The translations under genes were made by a program, and so were the position numbers. Under the pieces are notes generated by a model. The model had not been told where the DNA came from and searched no databases. It worked only from the letters and a program-made list of their open reading frames with translations. 64,000 nucleotides of DNA, taken from contig JAFXFS010000004.1 in assembly GCA_017513445.1 (NCBI GenBank), positions 56,098 to 120,097 on the forward strand. Reading direction: 5' to 3'. This document shows positions 17,609 through 28,900 of this stretch, in pieces (the stretch's first letter is position 1; every line of letters starts with the position of its first letter). The DNA comes from Bacteroidales bacterium. GTDB lineage: Bacteria > Bacteroidota > Bacteroidia > Bacteroidales > UBA932.

Positions 17609-18736
17609 TTAATCCTGAGAATCCTTTTGCGAAAATGCTTTATCAAAACTCTTTTCAAACATCCTTTCGAAACTCTTATTAGAGCTTGTTGATTCAAAAT
17701 GTTTGATTTCCAATGGGTTTTCCCTTAATAAATCATATTCTGCTCTGTTTCTGCAAATATCAATTGCTGCATAAATAGCTGATCTCATTGGTTTTGGATT
17801 TGCCATATCTTTGCCTGCAATTGAATATGCTGTGCCGTGGTCAGGTGATGTTCTGACTATAGGCAATCCCGCTGTGTAGTTCACTCCATCATCAAATGAG
17901 AGAGCTTTGAATGGAATAAGTCCCTGATCGTGATACATAGCCAAAACTGCATCAAATTTTTCATACATCTCTGTGCCAAAAAAACCATCAGGCGAGTATG
18001 GACCAAATGCTAAAATACCATTTTCTGTAGCCTTATTAATAGCTGGAGTGATAATTGTCAACTCCTCTTCGCCTAAGACACCACTATCTCCTGCGTGAGG
18101 ATTCAATCCCAAAACAGCAATTTTTGGTTTAGTGATATTGAAATCTTTAATCAATGACTCATTCATTAATGTAAGTTTTGTCAATATCTTCTCCTCAGTA
18201 ATTGCATTACACACCTCGTGAAGTGGAAGGTGATTTGTTACAACTCCAACTTTTAATCTCTCTGAACATAGTAGCATTAGAGAATCATTAGCATTAAATT
18301 CATTTGTCAGATACTCTGTGTGTCCGGCAAATCCAAAGCCAACCTCTTTAATGGTGTGCTTGTTGAGAGGTGCAGTAACTAATGCATCGATTTTACCCTC
18401 TTTTAGATCTTTAACAGCTGCCTCTAAAGAGATTAGTGCACATTTAGCACCCTCTTTTGTAGGTTGTCCAATCTCTACAGCAATTGAATCTGGAACACAA
18501 TTTATAATGTTGATTCTTTTTGAATGTGCATCCTGTGCAGAGTTGATGATGTTTGTATTAATTTGTTCTATCTCTCTGATACCCTTTTTGTAAAGATTGA
18601 AAGTTCTTGAACAACCATAAACGATAGGGGTACATAAATCTGTTATTCTACTATCGGACAATGCTTTAATAATTACCTCATATCCAATTCCATTTGAATC
18701 GCCTTGTGCAATTCCTATCTTTATCTTCTGTGCCAT
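17609..18736 (-). CDS. pdxA: 4-hydroxythreonine-4-phosphate dehydrogenase PdxA
   Basis: NAD-dependent oxidation of 4-phosphohydroxy-L-threonine in pyridoxal phosphate synthesis (DXP-dependent route). 375 residues. The N-terminus IGIAQGDSNGIGYE is the PdxA start. Divalent-metal histidines are seen in FAGHTEYLT near 138, MYHDQGLIPFK near 265 and TSPDHGTAY near 290. The C-terminal 30 residues are a charged, low-complexity tail. The product cofactor is used by tryptophanase next door, though this adjacency may be coincidental. Divergent from recG. Confidence 0.94.
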   Translation of the reverse strand: MAQKIKIGIAQGDSNGIGYEVIIKALSDSRITDLCTPIVYGCSRTFNLYKKGIREIEQINTNIINSAQDAHSKRINIINCVPDSIAVEIGQPTKEGAKCALISLEAAVKDLKEGKIDALVTAPLNKHTIKEVGFGFAGHTEYLTNEFNANDSLMLLCSERLKVGVVTNHLPLHEVCNAITEEKILTKLTLMNESLIKDFNITKPKIAVLGLNPHAGDSGVLGEEELTIITPAINKATENGILAFGPYSPDGFFGTEMYEKFDAVLAMYHDQGLIPFKALSFDDGVNYTAGLPIVRTSPDHGTAYSIAGKDMANPKPMRSAIYAAIDICRNRAEYDLLRENPLEIKHFESTSSNKSFERMFEKSFDKAFSQKDSQD

Positions 18737-18799
18737 TTTACCTATTTCAAAAATTTCCGCAAGTTACGAAATGAAGCCAAAAAAATCAATTATTTGCAC

Positions 18800-18807
18800 T
18801 ATATTTG
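18800..18807 (+). promoter_or_regulatory. -7 box very close to the recG start
   Basis: TATATTTG matches TAnnTTTG and ends only 4 bases before the recG ATG at 18812. If used, the transcript would begin at or next to the start codon, that is, nearly leaderless. Confidence 0.4.
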
Positions 18808-18811
18808 TACT

Positions 18812-20917
18812 ATGTCCAACCCATTACTATATGATATTAAGTTTCTTCAGGGTGTAGGTCCTGCACGTGCTCAACTGCTTGCCAAAGAGTTGAATATTCA
18901 TACGTTTAAGGATCTGCTATACACTTTCCCGTTCCGTTATGTGGATAAGAGCAGATTCTATACAATAGCAGAGATAGAGTCAACTTCAGCTTATGTTTTA
19001 TTAAAGGGTAAAATATTGAGTGTCAGTGAAGTAGGGGAGAAGAAAGGTAGAAGGTTGGTCGCACTTTTTTCTGACGGGACAGCCAAAATCGAGTTGGTCT
19101 TTTTTCAAGGTATAAAATGGCTATCAACATCATTGCGACTAAATACTGAGTATGTAGTTTTCGGAAAACCATCAATATTTAACAATACAATCAATATGGT
19201 ACATCCGGAGTTGGAACTTGCCTCTACCTATTCTCAGGAGAGACAATCTGCGATGGTTGGTATCTATTCAAGTAGTGAAAAATTACGTAATAGCGGTATT
19301 ACAAATAAAGTCTTTACTAAACTTGTTAAAAATCTCCTTAACTATATTCTTCCAACTCTTGAAGAGACTTTGCCGGAGTACATCATTAGGGAACATAACC
19401 TTATCTCATTGAAAGATGCTCTGCTTAATATTCATACTCCGACCTCAGCTGTTGCATTAGAGAGTGCTAGATATCGCTTGAAATTTGAGGAGCTCTTTAT
19501 CCTTCAAATCCGACTTTTAAGACAAAAAAGTGTTAGAATGAATGCCTCTCAAGGTATTCTAATGCCAAAAGTTGGAGAAAAATTCAATGCAGTCTATAAA
19601 AAATTGCCGTTCGATTTGACAGGAGCTCAGAAGAGAGTCATAAAGGAGATTCGTTCAGACATTATCAGTGGCAAACAGATGAATCGTCTTCTACAAGGTG
19701 ATGTAGGAAGCGGAAAGACAATGGTTGCTCTGCTTACATCTCTTTTAGCAGTTGATAATGGATATCAAAGCTGTATAATGGCTCCAACGGAAGTGCTTGC
19801 AAATCAGCATTATAAGAGTATCTCAAAAATGGTAGAAGGTACCTCCGTTTCTGTTGAATTATTAACAGGTAGTACTAAGGTAAAAGAGAGAAGAAGAATA
19901 CACGAAGCACTAATAAGTGGTGAAACTGATATCTTGATTGGAACGCACGCTCTTATTGAGAAGGATGTGGTATTCAAAAATTTCGGTTTCGCAGTCATTG
20001 ATGAGCAACACCGTTTTGGAGTTGAGCAACGTTCACGTTTATGGTCTAAATCTGAGCGATTGCCACACGTCTTAGTTATGACTGCAACACCTATTCCTCG
20101 AACATTAGCTATGACTCTGTATGGAGATTTGGATGTATCAGTAATTGATGAACTTCCACCAGGAAGAAAGGCAATAAATACAATTCATATTACTGATAAC
20201 AGAAGGGTAGAACTATTTAATTTTATGAGAAAGGAGATATCGTTAGGTCGCCAGGTATTTGTTGTATATCCTCTTATAAAAGAGTCTGAAAAGATGGATT
20301 ATAAGAATCTTGAAGAGGGATTTGATCTTATTAAGTCTGCCTTTCCTCCTCCTCAATATTGTGTGGCTGTTGTTCACGGGAAGCAAAAGCCAGAAGATAA
20401 AGATTTTGATATGCAACTCTTTGCTTCAGGTAAGGCCAATATTTTGGTTGCAACATCAGTTATAGAGGTAGGAGTTGATGTGCCAAATGCTTCAGTTATG
20501 GTAATTGAGAGTGCAGAGAGATTTGGCCTATCTCAGTTACACCAGTTGCGAGGCAGAGTGGGACGAGGTAGTGAGAAATCATATTGTATTCTTGTCACAG
20601 GATATAAATTGAGTAATGAAGCCAAGAACAGAGTAGAATTGATGTGTTCTACTCAGGACGGTTTTGTTTTGGCTGAAGCTGACTTGAAGATGAGAGGTCC
20701 GGGCGATATGCAGGGAACTCAACAAAGTGGATTACCTATTGATCTCCATATCTCTAATTTATCGAAGGATACGCCAATATTGGAGAAGGCAAGGGGTGTA
20801 GCTATTTCGGTATTAGAGGATGATCCATCTTTAATTTTAATGAAGAATAAATTGATAATCAGACAGTTAGAAGATTCAGATAATAATGAAATATTAGACT
20901 TTTCAAAAATAAGTTAA
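18812..20917 (+). CDS. recG: ATP-dependent DNA helicase RecG
   Basis: Branch-migrating helicase that regresses stalled replication forks and processes Holliday junctions. About 701 residues from [16 protein letters not shown]. The wedge/OB domain comes first (about 60-200), then helicase motifs: GDVGSGKT (Walker A, near 300), [11 protein letters not shown] (motif II), TATPIPRTL (motif III) and [10 protein letters not shown] (motif VI). I prefer the ATG at 18812; an in-frame extension upstream runs into the divergent pdxA start and has no RecG similarity. Next gene nfo starts 2 bases after its stop. Confidence 0.94.
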   Translation: MSNPLLYDIKFLQGVGPARAQLLAKELNIHTFKDLLYTFPFRYVDKSRFYTIAEIESTSAYVLLKGKILSVSEVGEKKGRRLVALFSDGTAKIELVFFQGIKWLSTSLRLNTEYVVFGKPSIFNNTINMVHPELELASTYSQERQSAMVGIYSSSEKLRNSGITNKVFTKLVKNLLNYILPTLEETLPEYIIREHNLISLKDALLNIHTPTSAVALESARYRLKFEELFILQIRLLRQKSVRMNASQGILMPKVGEKFNAVYKKLPFDLTGAQKRVIKEIRSDIISGKQMNRLLQGDVGSGKTMVALLTSLLAVDNGYQSCIMAPTEVLANQHYKSISKMVEGTSVSVELLTGSTKVKERRRIHEALISGETDILIGTHALIEKDVVFKNFGFAVIDEQHRFGVEQRSRLWSKSERLPHVLVMTATPIPRTLAMTLYGDLDVSVIDELPPGRKAINTIHITDNRRVELFNFMRKEISLGRQVFVVYPLIKESEKMDYKNLEEGFDLIKSAFPPPQYCVAVVHGKQKPEDKDFDMQLFASGKANILVATSVIEVGVDVPNASVMVIESAERFGLSQLHQLRGRVGRGSEKSYCILVTGYKLSNEAKNRVELMCSTQDGFVLAEADLKMRGPGDMQGTQQSGLPIDLHISNLSKDTPILEKARGVAISVLEDDPSLILMKNKLIIRQLEDSDNNEILDFSKIS

Positions 20918-20919
20918 TT

Positions 20920-21771
20920 ATGGCAAAGTATATAGGTGCTCACGTTAGTAGTAGTGGAGGTGTAGAAAATGCTCCACTTAATGCAGCAGCAATAGGTGCA
21001 AATGGTTTTGCACTTTTTACAAAAAACCAGAGACAATGGGTCTCTCCTCCACTTTCGGAGAGGTCTATTCAACTCTTCAAAGAGAGATGTATAGAATATG
21101 GTTTTGTGCCAGATTCAATTCTTCCTCACGATAGCTACCTTATAAATTTGGGGCATCCTACACAAGAGGGGCTGGAAAAATCACGAGCTGCTTTTTTGGA
21201 TGAGATGATTAGATGTGAACAGCTTGGTCTGAATAGATTAAATTTCCATCCTGGCAGCCATCTTAATCAAATTTCCATTGATGAATCACTTGCAAGAGTG
21301 TCAGAGAGCATAAATATTGCCCTTGATAAGACAAGAGGTGTCTGTGCAGTTATTGAAAATACTGCTGGGCAAGGTAGCAATCTGGGACATAAATTTGAAG
21401 AGATAGCTCAAATTATTGATAAAGTTGAGGATAAGAGTAGAGTAGGTGTCTGCCTCGATACTTGTCATATGTTTGCAGCAGGTTATGATCTCAACTCATC
21501 ATCACTTTTTTCACCATCTCCATTTGATGAGTTTGAAAAGATTATCGGTTTCAAATATTTGAGAGGTATGCACCTGAATGATGCAAAGAAGCCTTTAGCA
21601 TCCAGGGTAGATAGACACGATTCTCTCGGAACAGGAGAAATTGGTATTGATATCTTTAAAATGATTTTATCTGATGATAGATTTGATAATATTCCACTTA
21701 TACTTGAGACTCCGAATACAGATATATGGGCGGAAGAAATCTCACTATTAAGAGGTTTTATCAATAATTAG
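20920..21771 (+). CDS. nfo: Deoxyribonuclease IV (endonuclease IV, Nfo)
   Basis: Zinc-dependent AP endonuclease for base-excision repair. 283 residues, normal length. Metal ligands lie in NFHPGSH (near 110), IENTAGQG (near 147), [13 protein letters not shown] (near 180), HLNDAKK (near 216), [11 protein letters not shown] (near 230) and LETPN (near 262). The start [10 protein letters not shown] is characteristic. It is packed 2 bases after recG, so the two repair genes are likely co-expressed. Confidence 0.96.
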   Translation: MAKYIGAHVSSSGGVENAPLNAAAIGANGFALFTKNQRQWVSPPLSERSIQLFKERCIEYGFVPDSILPHDSYLINLGHPTQEGLEKSRAAFLDEMIRCEQLGLNRLNFHPGSHLNQISIDESLARVSESINIALDKTRGVCAVIENTAGQGSNLGHKFEEIAQIIDKVEDKSRVGVCLDTCHMFAAGYDLNSSSLFSPSPFDEFEKIIGFKYLRGMHLNDAKKPLASRVDRHDSLGTGEIGIDIFKMILSDDRFDNIPLILETPNTDIWAEEISLLRGFINN

Positions 21772-21774
21772 AGT

Positions 21775-21782
21775 TAAATTTG
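21775..21782 (+). promoter_or_regulatory. Possible -7 box before pgi
   Basis: TAAATTTG matches TAnnTTTG, 36 bases before the pgi ATG and just after the nfo stop. No -33 element is visible. Confidence 0.3.
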
Positions 21783-21817
21783 TAAGATTTATAAATTAAG
21801 GATTAAATAATATTGTT

Positions 21818-23149
21818 ATGATAAAGATTGATTTGAAACCATCTGCCTCTTTCTATGAAAAGAGCCAATATGATGAAATGTTAGCGAGAGCTTATTCTGC
21901 TTTTGATACCTTGGAGAGTGGCTCCGGCGCAGGTAATGACTTTCTTGGTTGGAACAGATTGCCAATAGAGACTCCACAATCTCTAATCGATGATTGTAAC
22001 AGCGTTGCTGATAAGTGGAAATGGTTGGGTGTCGAGTTGGTGGTCGTTATTGGTATTGGAGGATCATATTTGGGTGCAAAATGTGCATTGGAAGCACTAT
22101 CACACACTTTCGCATCTCAGTTAGGGAAAACATCACCACAAATAGTTTTTGCAGGACAGAATCTTTCTCAAGACTATCTTTGTGATTTAATGGATCTTGT
22201 TAAAGTTCGTTCAACTGCTTTAATTGTTATATCTAAATCCGGCACTACTACAGAGCCTGCTGTTGCTTTCAGAGTCCTCAAACACTATATGGAGGATAAA
22301 TATGGTAGAAAGGGATCTCGTGAGAGAATCGTTGCCGTTACAGATGCAAAACGTGGTGCTTTGAAGTCTCTATCTTCACAAGAGGGTTACAAAACTTTTG
22401 TAATCGAAGATAATATCGGTGGTCGTTTCTCGGTACTTTCTCCTGTGGGACTTCTTCCTATTGCGGTGGCAGGTTTCGATATTCAAGCAATGATTGATGG
22501 AGCAAAAGATGCTTATAATGCGACTCTATCAAAGGATGAATCAAATCCTGCAATTCAATATGCAACAATTAGAAATCTTTTCTATTCACAAGGAAAGAAG
22601 ATTGAAATTCTTGTTAACTATCTTCCAAAACTTCAATACTTCTCTGAGTGGTGGAAACAATTATATGGAGAATCTGAAGGTAAAGATGGAAAGGGTATAT
22701 TCCCTGCATCTGTGAATTTTACAACAGACCTTCACTCTATGGGACAATACATTCAAGATGGAGAGAGAACAATTTTCGAGACAGTTATATCTGTAGAAAA
22801 GACAAACAGAAAGATCAATATCCAATCTGATGAGCAAAATCTTGATGGTCTTAACTTCTTGAATGGCAAAGAGATAGAAGAGTGTAACCGAATGGCTCAA
22901 TTGGGAACAAGACTTGCTCATATCGATGGAGGTGTGCCAAATGTTGTTATAGAAGTTGAGAAGATTGATGAATATACATTAGGAGAGTTATTCTACTTCT
23001 TCGAAAAGGCCTGTGGAATTAGCGCATATATGATAGATGTTAATCCTTTCAATCAACCAGGTGTTGAGGCATACAAGAAAAATATGTTTGCATTGCTTGG
23101 TAAACCAGGATATGAAGAGGAAGCAGAGGCCCTATTGAAAAGATTGTAA
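21818..23149 (+). CDS. pgi: Glucose-6-phosphate isomerase
   Basis: Interconverts glucose 6-phosphate and fructose 6-phosphate. 443 residues, the short Pgi form seen in Bacteroidota and Firmicutes. Phosphate-binding segments are GIGGSYLGAK (near 75) and ISKSGTTTEPA (near 138). The active site includes GGRFSVLSPVG (near 202) and the glutamate in the GESEGKDGKG segment (near 285). The C-terminal FNQPGVEAYK supplies the conserved lysine. It follows the nfo stop by 46 bases and precedes the AddB-like gene by 9. Confidence 0.95.
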   Translation: MIKIDLKPSASFYEKSQYDEMLARAYSAFDTLESGSGAGNDFLGWNRLPIETPQSLIDDCNSVADKWKWLGVELVVVIGIGGSYLGAKCALEALSHTFASQLGKTSPQIVFAGQNLSQDYLCDLMDLVKVRSTALIVISKSGTTTEPAVAFRVLKHYMEDKYGRKGSRERIVAVTDAKRGALKSLSSQEGYKTFVIEDNIGGRFSVLSPVGLLPIAVAGFDIQAMIDGAKDAYNATLSKDESNPAIQYATIRNLFYSQGKKIEILVNYLPKLQYFSEWWKQLYGESEGKDGKGIFPASVNFTTDLHSMGQYIQDGERTIFETVISVEKTNRKINIQSDEQNLDGLNFLNGKEIEECNRMAQLGTRLAHIDGGVPNVVIEVEKIDEYTLGELFYFFEKACGISAYMIDVNPFNQPGVEAYKKNMFALLGKPGYEEEAEALLKRL

Positions 23150-23158
23150 TTAATTGCT

Positions 23159-25945
23159 ATGAAAGGCGGTTTTTTAAGAAGTGTAGCCGAACTCCACTCT
23201 GAAAAGTTTGGGAGTTCGGTTTCAGACTTCTGTTTTATCTTTCCAAACAGAAGATCTTCGTTATTCTTTGCAAACTATCTCGGAAAGTCCTCGAATAGAG
23301 CTATATTCTCTCCAAAATTAATCACAATAGATGAACTTTTTAACTCATTATCATGTCTTAAAATTGTATCTAAAGTTGAGGCCTTATATCTCCTTTTCAA
23401 AGAGTTTGAAAGATTATCAAATAGTGAAGAGAGTTTTGATGATTTCATCAGTTGGGGGGATATGCTTATCAATGATTTTGATGATTTAGATAAATATCTT
23501 GCCGACCCCAAACAGCTTTTTTCAAATATTACTGACCTTCATCAAATAGATGATGGTTATAGTTATTTGACTGAAAATCAGATTGATGCAATCAAAGAGT
23601 TTTGGTCAAATTTTCTTCCTGACGAAAAGAAAAGTCAATCGAAAGGAAAGTTTAGAGCCACTTGGGAGATTCTTTATCCTCTATATATTAGTTTCAATAA
23701 AGTGTTGAGAGATAAGGGATTAGGATATCAAGGGATGATTTACAGAGATGTTATTGATAAAATTAACGAAGATTCATCCATTATCAAAATTGCCTTTCCT
23801 GATATAAAAAGATTTGTTTTCGTAGGATTAAATGCTCTAAATAATTGTGAAATAACACTTTTAAAAGAGTTACAATCCGAAAAAGAGAGTTTTGAAACAG
23901 ATTTCTATTGGGACTATTATGGAGAGAAAATAAAGGATCCTATCAATAAATCATCTCTCTTTATGTCTAAGAATGTTGTAGATTTTCCATCACAATTCCA
24001 GATAAAAGAGTATGATATTCCAGAGCAAAACTACTCTCTATATGCTGTCCAATCCAATACATCACAAGCAAAAGTTGTAACAAAGATTCTTGAAAAGATA
24101 TATTCTGAAGATAACGATAATTACAACTTTGACAATTGTGCAATTATTCTTCCTGATGAGAATCTTCTACTTCCTTTGATGAATTCAATCCCGAAGTATA
24201 TTGAAAAAATCAATGTAACAATGGGTAGTTCTATCAAGAATAGTTCAATATATTCGTTGATTACCTCTTTTGCCCAACTACATAGCAACTCTAAAGTAAA
24301 TGATACGGAGTACTCCTTTTATTGGAAAGATGTGATTGATATTATAGATTTTCCACTATTCAGGAAGTGGGTCGATTTTACACAACTGAAAATCAGAATT
24401 GTAAATGATAATATCGTTTATCCAAATATCTCATTATTAAACAGTTACGATGATACGAACTCAGGTGTTTTCGTTAAGTTGGACACTTGGAGAGATGCAG
24501 CAAATTATCTTTTGACAATAATTGACAAGTTGCAGATTATAAGCGATTCAATCGAGAAAGAGTATCTTTTCTACTCTTATAAGACAATCAGTCAACTCCA
24601 AAATCTCGATATTGAAATGAATGTTAAGACTTTTTTCCGTCTTGTCAAGTCATTAATATCTTCATTATCAATATCCTTTAATGGAGAACCTCTTTGTGGA
24701 TTACAGATTATGGGTCCACTTGAGACTCGTGCTCTTGACTTTGATACTCTTATTATCCTCTCTATGAATGAGGGTAAATTCCCCAAAAAGTCTCTCAGCT
24801 CATCATACATTCCTTATAACATACGCAAGGGTTTCTCATTGCCGAATTATGAGTTTCAAGACTCAATTTCTGCTTATCACTTCTATCGTAGTATTTATAG
24901 GGCAAAAGATATTCACTTTATATATGACAACAGTGTAGGTGGAGATAGAAGTGGAGAGGTAAGTCGATTTGTAAGACAGTTAGAGACGACATATTCAGAA
25001 AAGATTAATAATTATCAAGTCAATTTTAATCTCTCTTTGAATAATAATCCTGATTATGAGGTAGTTAAGAGTAAAGATATTTTAGAAAAACTTAGGCATT
25101 TCCCTTATTCTGCCAGCTCTCTTAACTACTATATGGATTGCCCGATGAAATTTTATTATTCATACATCAAGGGTATTCATAAAGAGAAGAGTGTTACAGA
25201 AGATCTTGAGGTGACCACTCTTGGAAATCTTTTCCATAGAACACTCCAAACACTTTACACACCATATATTGGAAATATTATTACCGCAGATATAATTGAT
25301 TCCATAATTAAGAACACAACCTTTATTAATCAGGCAATAGAGCAATCATTTAAAGAAGAGAATATATCTAAGGTCTCTGGTAAAAACCTGATACTAAAAA
25401 GGATAATAGGAGATTATGTCTATGGTACACTCAAGTATGACAGAAATAATACGCCATTCCAATTTGTTGGAGCAGAAATGAAATTCCATTCAAAGTTGGA
25501 TTTAGGGAAAGATATTATAATTAATCTGAAAGGTTTTATTGACAGATTAGATATCAAAGATGATGTTTTGCGACTTATAGATTATAAGACAGGAAGAGTA
25601 GATAGTGTCAAATTTGATATAGATGATCTATTTAAAAGAGATAAAGCATATAGCCCATCTATCCATTTTCAATTGGCATTATATATTTATCTCGTTAAAA
25701 ACTCTGATAAGTTTATGGCCAAACATAGTCAATATCAACTCGAATCTGTAGTTTTTTCGGTAAGATCTCTCTTCTCAAATCCAATACCATTCAGATTTAC
25801 TCTTGTTGATGATGATTACTCACAATTTGAGTTAAATTTACGTAAATTGTTTGCTGAAATTATATCTCCTGAAGTCAATTTTACAATGACTCAGAATGTA
25901 AATATCTGCAAATATTGTGATTATAAAAGATTGTGTAACAGGTAA
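23159..25945 (+). CDS. AddB-like PD-(D/E)XK nuclease/inactive helicase subunit
   Basis: 928 residues, about the size of Bacteroidota AddB-type proteins. The N-terminus (CFIFPNRRSSLFFANYL) is the degenerate helicase start typical of AddB. The C-terminal nuclease domain has GFIDRLDI and DYKTGR near 800-815. Iron-sulphur ligands like those of B. subtilis AddB are visible: one cysteine in MDCPMKFYY (near 661) and the C-x2-C-x5-C cluster at the extreme C-terminus (CKYCDYKRLC). It lies 14 bases before the AddA-like helicase, its expected partner in end resection for recombination. Sequence divergence from model AddB is large. Confidence 0.82.
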   Translation: MKGGFLRSVAELHSEKFGSSVSDFCFIFPNRRSSLFFANYLGKSSNRAIFSPKLITIDELFNSLSCLKIVSKVEALYLLFKEFERLSNSEESFDDFISWGDMLINDFDDLDKYLADPKQLFSNITDLHQIDDGYSYLTENQIDAIKEFWSNFLPDEKKSQSKGKFRATWEILYPLYISFNKVLRDKGLGYQGMIYRDVIDKINEDSSIIKIAFPDIKRFVFVGLNALNNCEITLLKELQSEKESFETDFYWDYYGEKIKDPINKSSLFMSKNVVDFPSQFQIKEYDIPEQNYSLYAVQSNTSQAKVVTKILEKIYSEDNDNYNFDNCAIILPDENLLLPLMNSIPKYIEKINVTMGSSIKNSSIYSLITSFAQLHSNSKVNDTEYSFYWKDVIDIIDFPLFRKWVDFTQLKIRIVNDNIVYPNISLLNSYDDTNSGVFVKLDTWRDAANYLLTIIDKLQIISDSIEKEYLFYSYKTISQLQNLDIEMNVKTFFRLVKSLISSLSISFNGEPLCGLQIMGPLETRALDFDTLIILSMNEGKFPKKSLSSSYIPYNIRKGFSLPNYEFQDSISAYHFYRSIYRAKDIHFIYDNSVGGDRSGEVSRFVRQLETTYSEKINNYQVNFNLSLNNNPDYEVVKSKDILEKLRHFPYSASSLNYYMDCPMKFYYSYIKGIHKEKSVTEDLEVTTLGNLFHRTLQTLYTPYIGNIITADIIDSIIKNTTFINQAIEQSFKEENISKVSGKNLILKRIIGDYVYGTLKYDRNNTPFQFVGAEMKFHSKLDLGKDIIINLKGFIDRLDIKDDVLRLIDYKTGRVDSVKFDIDDLFKRDKAYSPSIHFQLALYIYLVKNSDKFMAKHSQYQLESVVFSVRSLFSNPIPFRFTLVDDDYSQFELNLRKLFAEIISPEVNFTMTQNVNICKYCDYKRLCNR

Positions 25946-25959
25946 TTAGGAGATTTATT

Positions 25960-28900
25960 ATGTTAAAGATTTATAAAGCATCTGCAGGATCTGGCAAGAC
26001 ATACAAGTTAGCTTTAGAGTATATCTCGATCCTAATTAGTAGTTATATTTACAATCGAGAGAAGTATCAAAACGTTCTTGCCGTAACATTTACAAATAAA
26101 GCAACGAACGAGATGAAGGAGAGAATCCTTGATTTTCTTGGAAAAATATCCCTTTTAAGTGATGAATCATTGCTTAAAAATTTAAAAGAGACTCTAAGAA
26201 ATTCAGGATTTGATAATTTTAGTGATGAAAAGATACAATCTATTGCAGGAGAAATTCTTAATTCTATTTTGCACGATTACTCTAATTTTGCTGTAAGTAC
26301 TATAGATAGTTTCTTCCAGCGTACAATGAGAGCATTTGCAAGAGAGTTAGGTTTTTTCCCCTCCTATAATGTTGAACTTGATAGTGATGATGTAATTAAT
26401 CGTGCTGTAGATAATTTTATTTCATCACTTGATAATCCTGAAAATGAGCATCTTATTGATTGGTTATATCAACTATCTCTTGATAATATCTATTCAGGTA
26501 AGAGTTGGGACTTTACACCAGGACTTAACTCAATGGCAAAAAAGATACTAAGCGATGATTACAAAGTTAAGTCAAGAGCTATAGAACCATCAAAAAGAGA
26601 GCGTCTATTTGATAGAAAATACTTAAAGGAATATAAGTCTAAACTTAAAGCCATATTAAATAATTACATAAATAAATCACAAAAAATAGCCACTACGGGT
26701 GTATCTATAATTGAACGTAACGGACTCAATTACTCTGACTTTAAAGGTGGCTCAAGATCTCCACTCAAAAAGATATACATTTGGGCAGATAATAGTGACT
26801 TTAATAATGATTCAGCAAAATTAACAGCTACTTTTTTAAACTTATATGATGATATTTCAAATTGGTACTCTAAAACAAGCAATAAAAAAGATTTAATCCA
26901 ACAGGCATACAACGATGGTCTTGCTGAAGTGGTATCAGAGATGATAAGACTTTATAATGAAGAGTTGCCAATAGCAAAAACAGCCAATCTTATTATCGAA
27001 AACCTCTACTCTTGCGGTGTATTTAGTGAGATTCGTGCAACACTACGTAACTATTTGAAGGAGAATAATATAGTTCTTTTAAGTGAGACCAACGATGTGC
27101 TTAACAGAATTATTGATAACAGCGATACTCCTTTCATATATGAGAAAATAGGGACCAAATATGAGAATTATCTTCTTGATGAGTTTCAAGATACATCCAC
27201 TCTTCAATGGGAGAACTTTAAACCACTTGTTGCAAATGCTTTAGCATCATCGAATACAAATCTTATAGTTGGTGATACCAAGCAGAGTATTTACCGTTGG
27301 CGTGGCTCATCGTGGCAACTCTTTGAAAATCAAGTCGAACAAGATCTTCAACCGGCGGAGATTAAAAATATCCAAATAGATAGTAATTATCGTAGTGGAG
27401 AAAATATAATTGCATTTAATAATGCCTTTTATGAATATGCTGCCAAAGAGTTGCAAGATAAGTATAATCAGTTACTTTTTGCAGTAACAGATAGGGATTT
27501 GACAAATCAAAAGAAGATTACAGATATTTATACTCCTAAAAATATTCATCAGTTTGCCTCTTCGAATAAGGGACAAGGTCACATTTGTATAAGAATGATA
27601 GATCGTGAAAAAGCAAATGGTACTGATGTTAATGAGTTGATAATAAGTAGTTTGAAGAATTCAATCGATCGTTTGATTTCCAATGGTTTTACTTATAAAG
27701 ATATCTTGGTGCTTGTAAGAAAAAGGGATGACGGAGCTTTGATTGCAAGAGATTTAATAGCGAATGGTTACAATATTATAACAGACGAAGCTCTGCTTAT
27801 TGACTCTTCTAAAAGCGTTAAGCAGATAGTTGCTCTCCTTAAATTTATCTACAATCCTGAAGATCTTCTTAATAGTGCAGAACTTGATGAGCAAATGTTA
27901 GATTTTGATATAGAGGAGTCATCTACTACATCTATCTATGATTTATGTGAAAAGATTATAAGAGAGATGGGAGATAATATTGATAGCTCAGAATATCTCT
28001 ATATACAATCTTTTTTAGATCTTGTACTAGACTTTATCTCAAAGAATGGTTCAAACCTCGCTCAATTTTTGACTTGGTGGGATGAAACTGGAGTAACGAA
28101 ATCGATACCATCATCTACAGATAATAATGCCATTCAAATTATGACAGTTCATAAGGCAAAGGGCTTATCTTCTAAAGCGGTTATTGTACCATTCTTCAGT
28201 TTTGAATTAGAGCAGTTCAATGCCAGCGGAAATGACCCTCAAAAAATGTGGGTATCTACCGATTGTGAAACTTTATCTGAGATTGGTATTATCCCTGTCA
28301 AAATAAAAAAAGATTTAGCAGATACTTTATATAAAGATTATTATTTAGAGGAGATTTTTCTAAACTATATAGATAACCTGAATTTATCTTATGTTGCAAC
28401 CACTCGTGCCGAGCAAGAGATGATTATTATTGGAGCAATTAGAAAAGATTGCGCATCTATAAATGATTATCTTCTTACTTTTTTACAAAATAACAATTCT
28501 GTTTTAAGTGCTGATTATCAATCTCATATTGCTATAGACAGAGAGAACGTTGATTATGAAGATATTTGGAATATCGGAGAGTGGCAATATGCGAATGGGG
28601 TGGCAGAGAAAGATAAGATAACCACAAGTTATATTGATTTTGATCATACTATATCTATTCCACTTGATAATAGATTAAAAATGCGACTACGTTCAGCCGA
28701 TTTCTTCGAGGGAAGCAATAGAGTCAAAGGAATCGTTTTACACGATATTCTATCTTCCGTAGATCGTCCGGAAGACTTAGAAAGGAGTATTGCAGATGTG
28801 ATTACCTCAGGAGAGTTGCCTATTCAGATGAAAGAATCTGTTCAGAATCAGTTGTCCTCTCTCATTGATTCAGTTTCGGATCGTCATTGGTTTGACGGAA

